Source: Tenrec ecaudatus
Lineage: Eukaryota; Chordata; Mammalia; Afrosoricida; Tenrecidae
Length of the DNA: 64,000 nucleotides
Assembly: GCF_050624435.1 (NCBI RefSeq)
Contig: NC_134546.1
Span: 17,197,001-17,261,000 of the forward strand
Direction of reading: 5' to 3'
A program made the position numbers and the translations under genes. The stretch's first letter is position 1. Each line of letters opens with the position of its first letter. The notes under the pieces are model-generated. The model made no database searches. It worked only from the letters and a program-made list of their open reading frames with translations, and was not told the origin of the DNA. Below, piece by piece: positions 1 to 11,239 of the stretch.

Positions 1-479
1 TGGAATTTTAAGGACGGCATAGTCCCATTTTCAGAATCGTATGACCTGGTGGGGGAAAGGGACAGTCCACTAGTCACACTAGATTAAAGGCAGGTTTGCA
101 AAGATGGTTTTTGTAATGGCTGCTAATAAGTTGTATACCTGTAAGAAGTTGAATTGGCAAAAATTGTGCGATCCATATATTTCCAACAAAGATTAATAAA
201 GAGTAGCTGCTGCTATTGTACAACCAAAGCCAAACCATAGGATTGGGTGTCTGGGTTTGGAGGTTTAAGGTCACGGTTTCATGGGATGGCGATGTAATTG
301 GCCTAATACCAGGTTTATTGCTTCTGATCTACCTTCGAGTCTGTTGGGAGGTTTGTTATTTTTAGTCAATAGGTTGTACTTCTAAGTACATTGCGGTTGA
401 TTTTCTAGGATTTCCTAAACCAAAGAAAATCAAACCCATTGCCATAAAGTGGATTTCAATTTCAGGCCTCTCCATCAGT
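1..479. other. no recognised feature
   Basis: AT-rich intergenic DNA downstream of TGFA; I see no gene or nameable repeat. Confidence 0.5.
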
Positions 480-905
480 TGGGTTCCTCAAAGTGACTTC
501 TTGCTGCGAGGGCCGGTTGGTCCCTTCCTACTGTGCCCACAGAGGGGAACCTCACAATCGCACCCTTGAGTTTTCCCCATAGCGCTGTTCTTGTAAGCTG
601 CGTTCAATATCACAACAGTTTCTGCAGCCTTTGTCCTGAGTAGGAAACAAAATTTCACAGCCATATTCTGTTCTCTTACATCAGCCATCACAAAAAATGA
701 GGTTTGAGCAAAACTGCTTTTATGAAAAAATTCACTGTGACCAGAGGGAACCTTCCCAGGCAATGCCACTGGGTGCACTAACTCAGAGTGAATTGCTAGA
801 TGATTGCCTAGCGGGAAAAGGGCGTATGTACTATGAAAGCTCCTCCCAGTGGAGCTTTTTTCCATTATTTTTGGTGGGGGGTACCCCCTCATATATAATG
901 CCTGC
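480..905 (-). mobile_element. mariner-like transposon fragment
   Basis: Read on the minus strand, the frame from about 689 to 490 begins Met-Ala-Asp-Val-Arg-Glu-Gln and continues with IKFCF-like and AAET-like residues. This is the N-terminal helix-turn-helix pattern of mariner-family transposases. Upstream, near 890-860, a G-rich then C-rich stretch (gagggggtacccccc) beside TATATA looks like the 5' inverted repeat with a TA target. The frame breaks soon after and the DDD catalytic domain is absent, so only a 5' fragment remains. An open frame extending upstream of the Met is fortuitous. Confidence 0.6.
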
Positions 906-1284
906 ACAATGTCCTTATTAGAATTAGGACAGCCATTCTAGGGAAACGTTGAATTATGGTAGTTCTCTACCAAAGCTTTTAAAATGTCATTTACAACAAC
1001 AAATGAGCAAGTTTCTTTATTTTCATGTTTAACAATAGGGGTCTATTTATGGAATTCATTTTTTACCTTCTCAATTGGAGAATGAACTTCAGTTCGTCAT
1101 TTTTACTACTAGAATATTGATTTTTTTGGGGAGGGGCATGTAAAACAAGACAGTTTATTTATTATCAAGTAAATTTTCTGAAGATGCAACTTCTTTACAA
1201 AGAACAAATCAAACAATATGATTGAGGAACTACTGATGAATGCCCATAAAAAGCATTTTGGAGGAACTTTCTTAAAACACACAC

Positions 1285-1405
1285 ACATTAATTTCTCTTT
1301 TTTTGTGAAGACATAACACAGAAAAAGATCCCCTGTTTAACCATTTCCACATGTGCAATTCAGTGACATGGATTACATTGTCAAATTGTGTAATCCTTCT
1401 TGCTC
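1285..1405 (-). repeat. old LINE-1 3' end fragment
   Basis: The wording 'aaccatttccacatgtgcaat' then 'cagtgacatggattaca' resembles the reverse complement of the 3' end of old mammalian L1 families. A similar diverged piece occurs at 4855-4978. Confidence 0.45.
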
Positions 1406-1589
1406 CCCTTTCCAAATTGTCCCACCCCCACATCACCATTGAACATGAACTCACTGCCCCCAGGCTTCTCATCTGACCTCTCAAGATGCTGTTGTCAGTT
1501 TGATCTCACATAGATAGATAATTCTTAAAAAAACACACACTGCTCAAGGCAGGCATCCTTTACCAATTAAGCAAAACTATTGTTTCATT

Positions 1590-1790
1590 CAAAGAGAACT
1601 TCGTGGGGTGGGGGGAGTTGGTTTGAATTTAAGGTTCAAAGGTAATCTCAGGACAATAATTTCAAGGGGTTCGTCAATCTTCATGACTCCAAGGGATGTG
1701 ATAGTGACCAACAAAGACAGGACAAAGATGGCTTCAATTTTAATTGATGAGCTGAGCTGATGTGGGGACTTTTGGTTGGATGACATGAAC
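1590..1790. repeat. interspersed repeat fragment, family unknown
   Basis: It shares a core (caataatttcaaggggttc... catgactcca) with 32700-32765, which reads caatactttcaggggttcattc... catgactccag. Two diverged copies in one window show it is a repeat; I cannot name it. Confidence 0.45.
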
Positions 1791-1799
1791 AATCTTACC

Positions 1800-2828
1800 C
1801 TCTTTTAAAAAAATCTCTTTTGCACTTTTTTTGCTTTTAATTTTTTTTAGGCACACCTCTCAGTTCATTGTCCACTGAACAACCTGCATGAAGCCAGGGG
1901 TGGGGATCCTGTGTACTTCACAGAGTTAATGACTGCATTCATCATGTGTTCTCTCTTTAATGTTTTGGCAACAAAGAGATTCCTGGCAAATGACACCATG
2001 AATTTAAATTCCGTCTCTTCGCTGAATGATGCCACCTTGGAATCAAGTTTCATAACAAGTCTGATGTTAATATCAACATCACAACAGCACTGTCTGTATG
2101 GCATTATGCTGACTCATTTTGACCTGTCTGGATTGAATTTTCAAGAATCTTGTCAATGTAAAATCATTTGTTTCCTAATATTGTGTCTGATAGGAGCACC
2201 ATGTCCAGAAGTTCTTTGCTCACATTAAAAAAAAACAACAAAACCCCAACAACAACAACCCTTCCAAAAAAAAAACCCAAAGGCAACAACAAACAACATA
2301 TATTGGAATTAATGAATAAGTACCGTGTATTGTGTATTATTTATATCTGTGCTGCCATCAGCTATAAGAAAGGATATGACAATGAGCTAATGGTTTCCAC
2401 CGAGTTTGTGTTGAATGTTCTGAACCCTACACAGGCAATCCCTGGCTTATAAACAAGTTCCAGTCTGTCTCTCCAAGTCTGTCTCTAAGTTGAACTTGTA
2501 TGTAAACCAGTCACGTATGGTTGCTGTCTTACATCTGTTGGTCAAATGCTTGTCTTAGTATATAGTGTACCTAAAAACATCAAGGAAACCCTTCCAGAGA
2601 CACTAAAACATCTGAATAATAAAGCAGTAATAATACAATGCTAAATGCATCACAAAATAGGACTTATTTGTGATTATGAACCTTGCATTTCAGTATCATA
2701 GGTTTTATGGATGCTGACTCGTCACTGTGGACTGTACAGAAGTCCATCTGCCTCGATTCATAATGCTGAGCAATGGCCTTTCCAGTAAACGCTGTTGTGA
2801 CCAAAACAACTGAATTTCTGTAGTTCAC
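1800..2828. other. no recognised feature
   Basis: AT-rich intergenic stretch with an A/CAA-rich patch at about 2226-2300. No gene, and no repeat I can name. Confidence 0.5.
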
Positions 2829-4760
2829 CAATTTATTTATTTTAAAACATTCTATTAGGGGCTCATACAGCTCTTATCCAATCCATACATACATCAATTG
2901 TGTAAAGCACATCTGTACATTCTTTGCCCTCATCATTTTCAAAACATTTGCTCTCCACTTAAGCCCTTGTCATGAGGTCCTCTTTATTTCCCCTCCCTCC
3001 CCGCTCCCTCTCCCTCATGAGCCCTTGAAATTTATAAATTCTTATTTTGTCATATCTTGCCCTGTCCGACGTCTCCCTTTACCCCCTTTTCTATTGTCTG
3101 TCCCCCAGGGAGGAGGTCACATGTAGATCCTTGTAATTGATTTCCTCTTTCCAACCCATTCTCCCTCAGTATCGCCACTCACACACGCCTGGTCCTGAAG
3201 GTATCATCTGCCCTGGATTCCCTGTGTTTCCAGTTCCTATCTGTACCAGTGCACATCCTCTGGTCTAGCCAGACTTGCAAGGTAGAATTCGGATCATGAT
3301 AGCAGGGGTGGGGCTGGGGGGGCGGCGGCTGGGGAAAGGAAGCATTTAGGAACTAGAGTAAAGTTGTATTTTTCATTGGTGCTATATCACAACTTGACTG
3401 ACTCATCTCCTCTCCTAGATCCCTCTGCAAGGAGATCTCCAGTGGCCAACAAATGGGCTTTGGGTCTCCACTCTGCACTTCCCCCTTCATTCACTATGGT
3501 AAGATTTATTTTTGTTCTAATGATGCCTTATACCTGATCTCTTTGACACCTTGTGATCGCGCAGGCTGGTGTGCTCCTTCCATGTGGGCTTTGTTTCTTC
3601 TGAGCTAGATGGCTGCTTGTTTACCTTCAAGCCTTTAAGACCCCAGACCCTATATCTTTTGATAGCCGAGCACCATCAGCTTCCTTCACCACATTTGCTT
3701 ATGTACCTGTTTGTCCTCAGTGATCGTATCATGGAGGTGTGCACCCAATGATATATTTTTTTTGTTCTTTGATGTCTGATAATTGATCCCTTTGGCACCT
3801 CGTGATCACACAGGCTGGTGTGTTCTTCCATGTCGGCTTTGTTGCTTCTGAGCTAGATGGTCACTTGTTTATCTTCAAGCCTTTAAGACACCAGATGCTA
3901 TATCTTTTGGTTGCTGGGCACTATCAGCTCTCTTCACCAAATTTCTTATTCACCCACTTTGTCTTAAGCAGTTGTGTCAGGAGGGTGAGCATCATAGAAT
4001 GCCAATTTAATAGAAGAACATATTCTTGCATTGAGGGAATACTTGAGTGGAGGCCCAATGTCCTTCTGCTACCTTAATACTAAACCTATAATATAGGCAC
4101 ATAGATCTATTTCCCCATCCTCATATATAAAATATTTGCATATGTACATATCTTTATCTAGACCTCTAAATGCTCTTTGCCTCCCAGCTACTCTTTCCTC
4201 TATTTCCCTTGACTTTCCTCCTGTACCACACTATCATGCTCTGTCTCCACTTGGGTTTCAGCAATACCTCTTCCTTACATTACCCTTGTTCATGCCCTAC
4301 CAGGCCTCCCACACTCACCTCACCACCAATTTGGATCACTTGTTCCCTTGTTCCTGGGTTTGTTAACACCACTTCCTTAGCCCCCGCCCCCCCCATCCCA
4401 TTTTCCCCGGAACCGTCGGTCCAGTTGTTTTTCCTCCTGATTGTTCATCCAGCCTATCTTATTTAGACAGAACTGCGGAGATAATATGCACAAAAACAAG
4501 ACAGAGCAAAACCAAGCAACAAAACACAACAAAAGAACAACAAACCACTGACAAAGAACAAAACAAAGCACAACAAGAAAGAAAAGCTTGTAGTTAGTTC
4601 AAGGATCATTTGTTGACCTTTAGGAGTGTTTTCCAGTCCAGTCTGTTGGGGCACCACGCCCTGGCCCCAAAGTCCACCTTCAGCATTCCCTGGGGACCTT
4701 GCCACTCCATTCCCTTGCTGTTCCGCTGCACTCAGTTCACTGATTTTAAAAAATAAATGT
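2829..4760 (-). mobile_element. long poly(A) LINE 3' end (L1-type), minus strand
   Basis: The element's end lies on the left. On the minus strand it finishes with 'gagctgtatgagcccctaat' followed by an A-rich tail, the same end as four other copies in the window whose tails read AATAAAATG then poly(A). This is the longest copy, about 1.9 kb. It includes two tandem copies of a module of about 240 bp (3540-3785 and 3786-4020), each with 'ctttaagac' and 'ctatatctttt'. It has no coding part, so it is a 5'-truncated insertion or a very long 3' UTR. The L1 assignment is inferred from the poly(A) tail and length. Confidence 0.7.
3540..4020 (-). repeat. internal tandem duplication in the LINE 3' end
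   Basis: Two consecutive modules of about 240 bp share the order: cac-ctcgtgatcacacaggctggtg, gcttctgagctagatgg, cttcaagcctttaagac, ctatatcttttg, accatcagct. They are diverged by roughly a fifth by eye. The same pair begins in the copy at 7640-8665, so the duplication belongs to the family. Confidence 0.75.
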
Positions 4761-4854
4761 GAATTCTTCTCTGTGTATTGGCCACTATTTTTTGTCATCC
4801 TTTCTCATAATAGGGACTTTAGTTGTCTGTACTTTAAAGTATCTAGTTTATAAA

Positions 4855-4978
4855 CCATAAATTCTCACGCTTTTTAAGTGTGCAGTTCAGTAGCTTTTGT
4901 GTATTCACACAGTTAAGGAACCATCTAATTTTTTTAGATATACATAATGCTTTTTTATTAAGTACTAATTTCTGCTTT
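4855..4978 (-). repeat. old LINE-1 3' end fragment
   Basis: 'tttttaagtgtgcagttcagtag' in pieces followed by 'gtattcacacagtt' resembles the reverse complement of old L1 3' UTRs. It lies between two younger LINE 3' ends. Confidence 0.5.
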
Positions 4979-4979
4979 T

Positions 4980-5172
4980 TAAAAATCATTTTATTGGGGG
5001 CCCTTTCAACTCTTATCACAATCCATACATACATCCATTTTGTCAAGCACATTTGTACATTTGTTGCCATCATCATTCTCAAAACATTTGCTTTCTATTT
5101 GAACCCATGGTATCAGATCTTCATTTTCCCCTCCCTCTCTGCCCCCTCCCTCATGAACAGAAACATCTAATT
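4980..5172 (-). mobile_element. truncated poly(A) LINE 3' end, minus strand
   Basis: About 190 bp of the same 3' end as at 2829: 'aaatcattttattgggggcc' then 'cttatcacaatccatacata', 'catcattctcaaaacatttg' and the pyrimidine-rich 'cccctccctc' stretch. It is severely 5' truncated. Confidence 0.75.
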
Positions 5173-5264
5173 ATAAGACTTTCCCCCCCCAAAGAAGCTC
5201 ATGCCCAATAGCAATCCTTTCTCATTCTCCACTTTCTCAAGGGCTTGGAATCCGCTAAACTCTC

Positions 5265-6450
5265 AATCTTTCAATTTGTTTGTTCTGGACATTCATCTGC
5301 TGTGACATCGGTTCCTTGAACTGAGGCAATGCTGTGTGGAATATCATGCCGGTGGATGAGGCATTCTTTAAGGCCACAAATGGTAGTTTTGGCAGAAGCA
5401 TTGCTTGCAGGGAAGGCAAGATCATATGCAGAGTAAGTATCTATCCCAGTAAGAACAAAATACTGCCCTTTCCATGACAGAAGTGGTCCAATGTAGTCAG
5501 TCACCAGATTGCTGGCGATGACCTCTGGGGATGGAGGAGTCCACGTTGGTCCCTGGCAGTGTAGTAGTTATGTCTTGGGCTGATTGGGCATTCAACAGTG
5601 GCATAGCCAAGTCAACCTTGGTGTGTAGTAGTTTATACTGCTGATTTCCATACCTGCCACCACGGTCAGAATCTCTGCTAGCCACAAGGTCAGCAGCTAC
5701 TCCACAGAAGAAAGGTGAGACATCTTGCTCCCCCAAAGATTTATTCCCTTAGAAACCCATAGTGGGCAGTTCTACTCTGTACAGGATGCTATGAATCCGA
5801 ATCGACTCGATGGCAGTAAGTTTGGTTTGAGTCCGCCACCATGGTCACTTTGCTCATGAGCCCATCTGGCAATGACAGGAGGGGCTGGGGACAGAGGCTA
5901 ACTGGCCTTCGCATTCACAGCATGTGTCCTCCTATCCACTGGAATGTCAAAATCCTCCTCTGCTGAAGCCACCCTTTGTTAAACACTCACATGAAAGCTA
6001 GCCATCTTCACTGATTTGGCCTGTTCAGAGAGGTTTGTCCACATGCCTCTTCCTCAAACCTCCTCGCCACCAATCTTCCAAGCGTGCTCTTTCCAAGTCC
6101 CCAACCACCCAGCCAAACCATTGACCACAGCGCAAGAATCAATATACAATCACACATCTGGCCGTCTCTCCTTCCAAACGAAATAAACAGCCAAGTGCAC
6201 TGCTTGAAGTTCTGCCCATTGGGAGGTTTCCCTTGACCACTGTCCTTCAGGGAGGTCCCAGGAAGGACTGAGTGGTGCCACCATGCACTTCTGAGTGGGG
6301 CCTGCACATCGTGCAGGACTATCTGTAAATAAATGTCCTCTTCCTCAATCAACCAATCTCTAGGAATCTTTGTGAGGCCATAGGTATAGATGGGAAGAGG
6401 GGACAGAGGTCAGGTGACAGGGCTGGTGACTTTGAGCCACGCATGTAACT
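5265..6450 (-). pseudogene. decayed endogenous retrovirus pol fragment (RNase H to integrase)
   Basis: On the minus strand, about 6380-5840 reads as a gammaretrovirus-like (ERV1) RNase H domain and its C-terminal tail. About 5740-5505 fits the integrase zinc-binding region and the linker after it, and 5504-5271 fits the integrase core. The core keeps the first catalytic Asp near its start (Asp-Tyr-Ile-Gly-Pro), but the second, expected just before Gln-Gly-Thr, is Val. The segment is split among several frames, contains stops, and is interrupted by a SINE at 5740-5835. No gag, env or flanking LTR is recognisable. It is a dead relic. Integrase identity is firm; the ERV subgroup is a guess. Confidence 0.8.
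5740..5835 (+). mobile_element. AfroSINE, 3' half, inside ERV pol
   Basis: 'gaaacccatagtgggcagtt' followed by 'ccgaatcgactcgatggcag' is the tail of the main SINE family. It lies between the RNase H and integrase parts of the pol relic, so it inserted after the provirus. Confidence 0.8.
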
Positions 6451-6861
6451 TACTTGTGCTTGTAAGTCCTGGTTCATCTATACCAGTTGCTATTTGTTTA
6501 TGACTAACTAAGAAGCTGGCATAATTTTGCCCTGGCAAGCTCTACAGTCTACCTGGATATATTTAAAAAGTGTGTGGCAGAATGGACTCAAAGGATAACA
6601 GCATTTGGCCATGGGTGTACGCTCATATGTCATCCCCATCTGTTCCCCTTACATAGCTGCCTCTGTATCCACTTGTCAATGGTTTGTCACTACTGTTACT
6701 GTAGGGTTGTACATGGAATAGTGTTTACTATTGTTGCCTTTTACTCATTAGTAGCTCCCCGTGTCTTCCTTTGCCTTGGTCACGCTGTGCTGACCTCCCT
6801 CTTATTGTGTATTGTCTTTCCTGTCACCCAATTTAATGTCTGTCTACTGTCTAGGCTAGAG
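6451..6861. other. no recognised feature
   Basis: Intergenic sequence between the ERV relic and a SINE. No coding logic; the 97-codon plus-strand frame here (6574-6867) matches nothing I know. Confidence 0.5.
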
Positions 6862-6965
6862 CCTTGATGGTGTTGTCGGGTAAATGTTGGACTCCTAACT
6901 GCAAGGTTGGAGGTTCAAACGTTACCAGCCAATTTCAGGGAGAAAGAGGAGACTGTCTTTACAAA
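6862..6965 (+). mobile_element. AfroSINE, tRNA-like head
   Basis: 'gagccttgatggtgttgtcg' and later 'aaggttggaggttcaaacg' are the A-box and B-box regions of the SINE head; the tail is diverged or missing. Confidence 0.65.
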
Positions 6966-6999
6966 GCCTCTTGAGTGAGGAGGAATTCTCTTGATGGTC

Positions 7000-7525
7000 G
7001 GGAGAATCGAGTGATTTTTTTCCTTCCCTCCCCTCTCATTCCTGGTAACCATCAAAAACCTTTTCCTGACATTTTCTTCTGTGCCCAAACCTTTCCCTGA
7101 CATTTTATAATGAATGGTCTTAACAATACGTGTCCTTTTGTGATGGACTTATTTCACTCAGCATAATGGTCTCCAGGTTCATCCATATAGTGAGATATTT
7201 CACGGATGGATTATTCTTTAATATTATATGGCATGGACCATGGTATGTTTATCCATTTATCTGTTGAGGGTCATTTAGGTTGTTTCTTCTTCTTTTTTTT
7301 TCCTACTGTAAGTCATGCTGCGATGAACATGGGTGTGGCTATATCTCTTCATACAATGATGATTATTCATTAGGATATGTAAGAGGTCCTCACAATGTTG
7401 GTGGAAAATTCAATGATCTTGTCATTCTACTTTCCCCATGAAATTTTTGAGGCTCCCCTGAATATCTAGTAGTAGGAATGCTGGACCATACGGTATCTGC
7501 ATTTCTGATGATACATACAAGATTG
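7000..7525 (-). repeat. LINE-1 3' UTR of an older family, with a MITE inside
   Basis: 'ttatttcactcagcataatg', 'ccaggttcatccatatag', 'tccatttatctgttgaggg' and 'ctgcgatgaacatgggtg' are the reverse complement of the well-known L1M-type 3' region. The match resumes after a palindromic MITE at 7388-7460 with 'ctagtagtaggaatgctgga', so the MITE inserted into this L1. Confidence 0.75.
7388..7460. mobile_element. short palindromic MITE (mariner/Tc1-like guess)
   Basis: Diverged member of the family at 35205 and 35577: the right arm 'tttccccatgaaatttttga' with 'ggctccc' is clear, the left arm is degraded. It interrupts an L1 3' UTR, which marks its boundaries. Confidence 0.5.
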
Positions 7526-7634
7526 GGTTCAATGCTAGCATACTCTTTGGGGCGAACAGGCTTCAGCTTGCGATGAACAAGTAAATAAGTAAAATCAGGG
7601 TCAATCTTCAAAATTCATCTTGGCCTCGGTTTAA

Positions 7635-8665
7635 AAAAATTTATTTAATCATTTTATTGGGGGCTCATACAACTCTTATCAGAATCCATCCATACATCAA
7701 TTGTGTCAAGCACATTTGAACATTTGTTGCCCTCATCATTCTCAAAACATTTGCTTTCTACTTGAGCCCTTGGTATCAGCTCCTCATTTTTCTCCCCTCC
7801 CTCCTGGCTCCCCCCTCACGAACCCTTGATGATTTATAAGTTATTATTATTTTTTCATATCTTACACTGTCAGACGTCTCCTTTCACCCACTTTTCTGTT
7901 GTCCATCCCCCTAGGGAGGAGGTTATATGTAGATCCTTGTAATTGGTTTCCCCTCCCCCCCCCTCCTTTCCCTCCACCCTCGTGGTATCACCACTCTCAC
8001 CACTGGTCCTGAAGGGATCATCTGCCATGGATTCCCTGTGTTTCCAGTTCCTATCTGTACCAGTGTACATTCTCTGGTGTAGCCAGACTTGCAAGGTAGA
8101 ATTGGGATCATGATAGTAGGGCGGGGGGGGGGGGAAGGAGGGGAAAATATTTAGGAACTAGAGGAAAGTTGTATGTTTCATCACTCCTACACTGCACCCT
8201 GACTGTCTCATCTTCTCCTTGCAACCCTTCCCTAAGGGGATGTCCAATTGACTACAGGTGGATCTTGAGTCCCCACTCTGCACTCCCCTTCATTCACAAT
8301 GATTTGAGTTTTTGTTCATTGATGCCTGATCCCTGATCCCTTCAACACCTGTGATCTCACAGGCTGGTGTGCTGCTTCCATTTGTTGCTTCTAAGCTAGA
8401 TGACTGCTTGTTTACCTTCAAACCTTTAAGACCCCAGACGCTATATCTTTTGATAGCCGGGCACCATCAGCTTTCTTCACCACTTTTGCTTATGCACCCA
8501 TTTGTCTTCACAGATCATATCGGGAAGGTGAGCACACAATGATATGATTTTTTGTTCTTTGATGCCTGAAAACTGATCCCTTCGGTACCTCGTGATCACA
8601 CAGGTTGGTGTACTTCTTCCATGTGGGATTAGTTGCTTCTGAGGTAGGTTTGGCCTCGGCTTTTA
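7635..8665 (-). mobile_element. poly(A) LINE 3' end, minus strand, about 1 kb
   Basis: It begins with 'atttaatcattttattgggg' (reverse of an AATAAAATGATT poly(A) end) and runs through the same landmarks as the copy at 2829, into the tandem module (8325-8560 and the start of the second at 8561). It stops at about 8665, so truncation falls inside the second module. Confidence 0.75.
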
Positions 8666-8667
8666 TA

Positions 8668-9630
8668 AGAAATTTCTAGCCACTGGATGGCGGGGTTGGA
8701 TGGATAAGTGCTGCAGTCTTTGGCTCTTCAGAGGCCAACATGGAAGTCTATTCTCTTCTGGATCCCGACTCTTGCCTCCTGGGATCCCTCCAAAATAAAC
8801 TACGTACCAAGTTCTTAGGCCAGAGCCTGTTTTCAGGGAACCCAGATTTTAAAGTGGATCATTTTTAAAGTTTGCCATTATGAAAGAGGGACATCGTTTT
8901 GTAGCGACGTCAGTGGTTAGCTTGCTCCTACTCTCACTGTGCGGCCTATGCCAATGCTAATCAATAGTGCTACGATTGAAACAGCGTCCTAGTTCACAGC
9001 ATTGACTGCTCTGATCTGAGGCCTCCCAGGATTATAATCGACAGTAACCAAATACAAAAGGAAATTGAGGGGAGAAGACAACCTCTCTTATCTTTCTCCT
9101 CACATCTGTGATCATGTATCGTCTTCTCCTCTTCAACCGTAAGCAGCTCACCGGGTCTAGTAATTTCCTGGGGCGTGGACTCCCTTAGAACCGTCTAAGT
9201 ACCAGCAAATAAGCAGAGTTCTTAAGGCAGTGGACCTTCTTCAACGAGTCCACCTCTTGTCTGAGACTAACCCAGAGGGTTCTTGGAAAGTCACTGGCCA
9301 GAACCTGGCCATTTCAGCCTGCAAGCAAAGCTTCCCACTGAAGATGGGAAAGCAAGGAGGGCGACAGAGACCTGTTTGGCTTATGACACGTCTGATTGCA
9401 GCAGTCAACACCAAGTTCTAATAATTCGGTCTCATGGGCCCAGTGATCCCAGAAAACATTGCTCCCCTACATACCTCTCTCTGTTCAAAGACAGCCTGGC
9501 GCAGCTGCTGGTTTTATTTAATAAAATGTTACTGCATTACCTGCCATGCCTCAGGACTCAGGCTAAGTGCTCCCCGTACAAAGGTGCATGGGCAGCGAAG
9601 CTCAAGACTCTGGTGCAGGACTCCAGCGAG
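8668..9630. other. no recognised feature
   Basis: Intergenic stretch without a nameable gene or repeat. Confidence 0.5.
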
Positions 9631-9636
9631 GGGGAG

Positions 9637-9747
9637 ACTCCGGTGAGGGAGGAGACTCCGGCGAGGGAGGAGACTCCGGCGAGGGAGGAGACTCCGGCGA
9701 GGGAGGAGACTCCGGCGAGGGAGGAGACTCTGGCGAGGGAGGAGTCA
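9637..9747 (+). repeat. 18-bp GC-rich minisatellite, about 6 copies
   Basis: The unit gactccggcgagggagga repeats about six times with single changes in the first (ggtgag) and last (tctggc) copies. Because 18 is a multiple of three and the unit has no stop in several frames, long frames pass through on both strands (Arg-Glu-Glu-Thr-Pro-Ala repeats on plus, Ser-Pro-Glu-Ser-Pro-Pro on minus). There is no sign these are genes. Confidence 0.9.
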
Positions 9748-9749
9748 TG

Positions 9750-10250
9750 TTAACGTCTGCACCACAACGAGCAGTGTTCTCAACAGAAGTGTGCAGAAAG
9801 CTCTGTACGTGCACCGTTGTTGCTAGCTTCCCTCCAGGCAGCTCTGACTCAAGGCCGCTGCATGTAGAGAGAGCAATGAGCCCATCGGCCTGGTTCTGTG
9901 CCACCTTTGAACATTGATGTATTTGAGCCCACGGCATTAGCTGTTGTGCCAGTCCATCTCACCGAGGGTTTCTGCCGTTGCCACTGACCTCTAGTTCTAT
10001 CGGGAAGTGTATTGCTGTTGGTGGGAGGGGCTTTCTTTGTACTTGGCCTTGGGGTTGGCTTCCCAAAGAAATTGGCAGAAGTCTGCTCGGGTAAGGAAGC
10101 AGAAAAGCTATTGTGAGCAAAGAGAAGAGACGTGTGGAAGGGTCTGGCAGAACCCAAGACAAAGCAACAGATGAGTGTAGCCGCTGGAAACGGACAGGGC
10201 ATGTAGGGTATGTAGACACTTTCGCAAGGGCCATACATTCCCTTGAAGCT
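9750..10250. other. no recognised feature
   Basis: Intergenic sequence; overlapping open frames on both strands match no family I know. Confidence 0.5.
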
Positions 10251-10254
10251 GTGA

Positions 10255-10375
10255 ATCTTTCTGGGGGCAGACCACCTCCTCTCTCTCCTGAGGAACAGCT
10301 GGGGGGCTTGAACTGCCAACCTTGAGGTAAGCAGCCAGCACTTACTCTACTGCACCATCAGAGAAACTCGCACCT
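10255..10375 (-). mobile_element. AfroSINE, minus strand
   Basis: 'cttgaactgccaaccttgag' and 'gcagccagcacttactctac' are the reversed B-box and head of the SINE, ending with a diverged 'caccatcagag'. Confidence 0.65.
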
Positions 10376-11239
10376 GGGGAAGCTATTATCACCCCTAGGA
10401 TGGCAGGGGCTCGAAGAGGAATTGCATGACTTCATCAGAGTGGAACTGGGTCTGGGGGCATCATTTGTGCCAGACAGCTGGGGAGCAGGAAGGGAACAAG
10501 GAAAAAACCAATCCTGACCTCTCTTCTCCAGCCCACCCTCTTCTCCACTCCCTGGTCTCTGGCCATCCTCCCCCACTGCTAGCTTCGTTGCTAACTCAGT
10601 TGCTGGACCAGAGTCTAAGGGCTCGGGAGGCCCAGGGTCAGCCTAGTGCACAGAGTGGGCAGAGGAGGGTAGAGAGCGGATTTGGGAGGGCAGAGGCTAA
10701 GGAGCACATGTCAGCACCAGTGGGATGAGGAAGAGCCAGGAAAGCTTCTCCTGGGAGTCAGTCAGGCTGCAGTGCCTGCAAGGGGACCCTCCAGAGGATG
10801 GAGAAGCCACAAGCTCTACAGCTTACACAGGGGAAAGAAGGGGGCTATTGGCCAGGGCCAATGCCACCCCTAGCCCTTTGAGGCCACAGGAGCCACAGCC
10901 AGACCAGGGTCAAGTCTGAGATCCCAAAGATTATTCCAGAATGGAGCTGCATGTATGGAGGCCTGGAGCACTGGGGCTTGTCCACAGACTCGGACTCAAG
11001 GAGGAGGCAGGGAGCGAGGTGGTCAGGACACTGGAGCTGCTCTGGTGGGCACGTGGCCTTGGCTTGACCACCTTCAACGAGAGGGGCCCTTGGCTCTGGG
11101 GCAGCGAGAGCAAGCAGGCAGCTCTGATCATGAAAAAGGATGCTTCTATTGAGCAGAGGAAGGAAGAGCAAGGAAAAAAGGGTGCCGCTGAATCACGAGT
11201 GCGGAAAAATACTGCCACTGCCACGGATTTCCAGGAGAA
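10376..11239. other. no recognised feature
   Basis: GC-rich intergenic sequence with many chance frames; no gene or repeat I can name. Confidence 0.5.

Noticed and set aside
9637..9747. Possible CRISPR array
   Set aside because: Units are contiguous without spacers and the host is a mammal; it is a minisatellite.
9283..9753. 156-codon plus-strand ORF
   Set aside because: Its length depends on the 18-bp minisatellite; no homology, no splice sites, and overlapping frames on the other strand.
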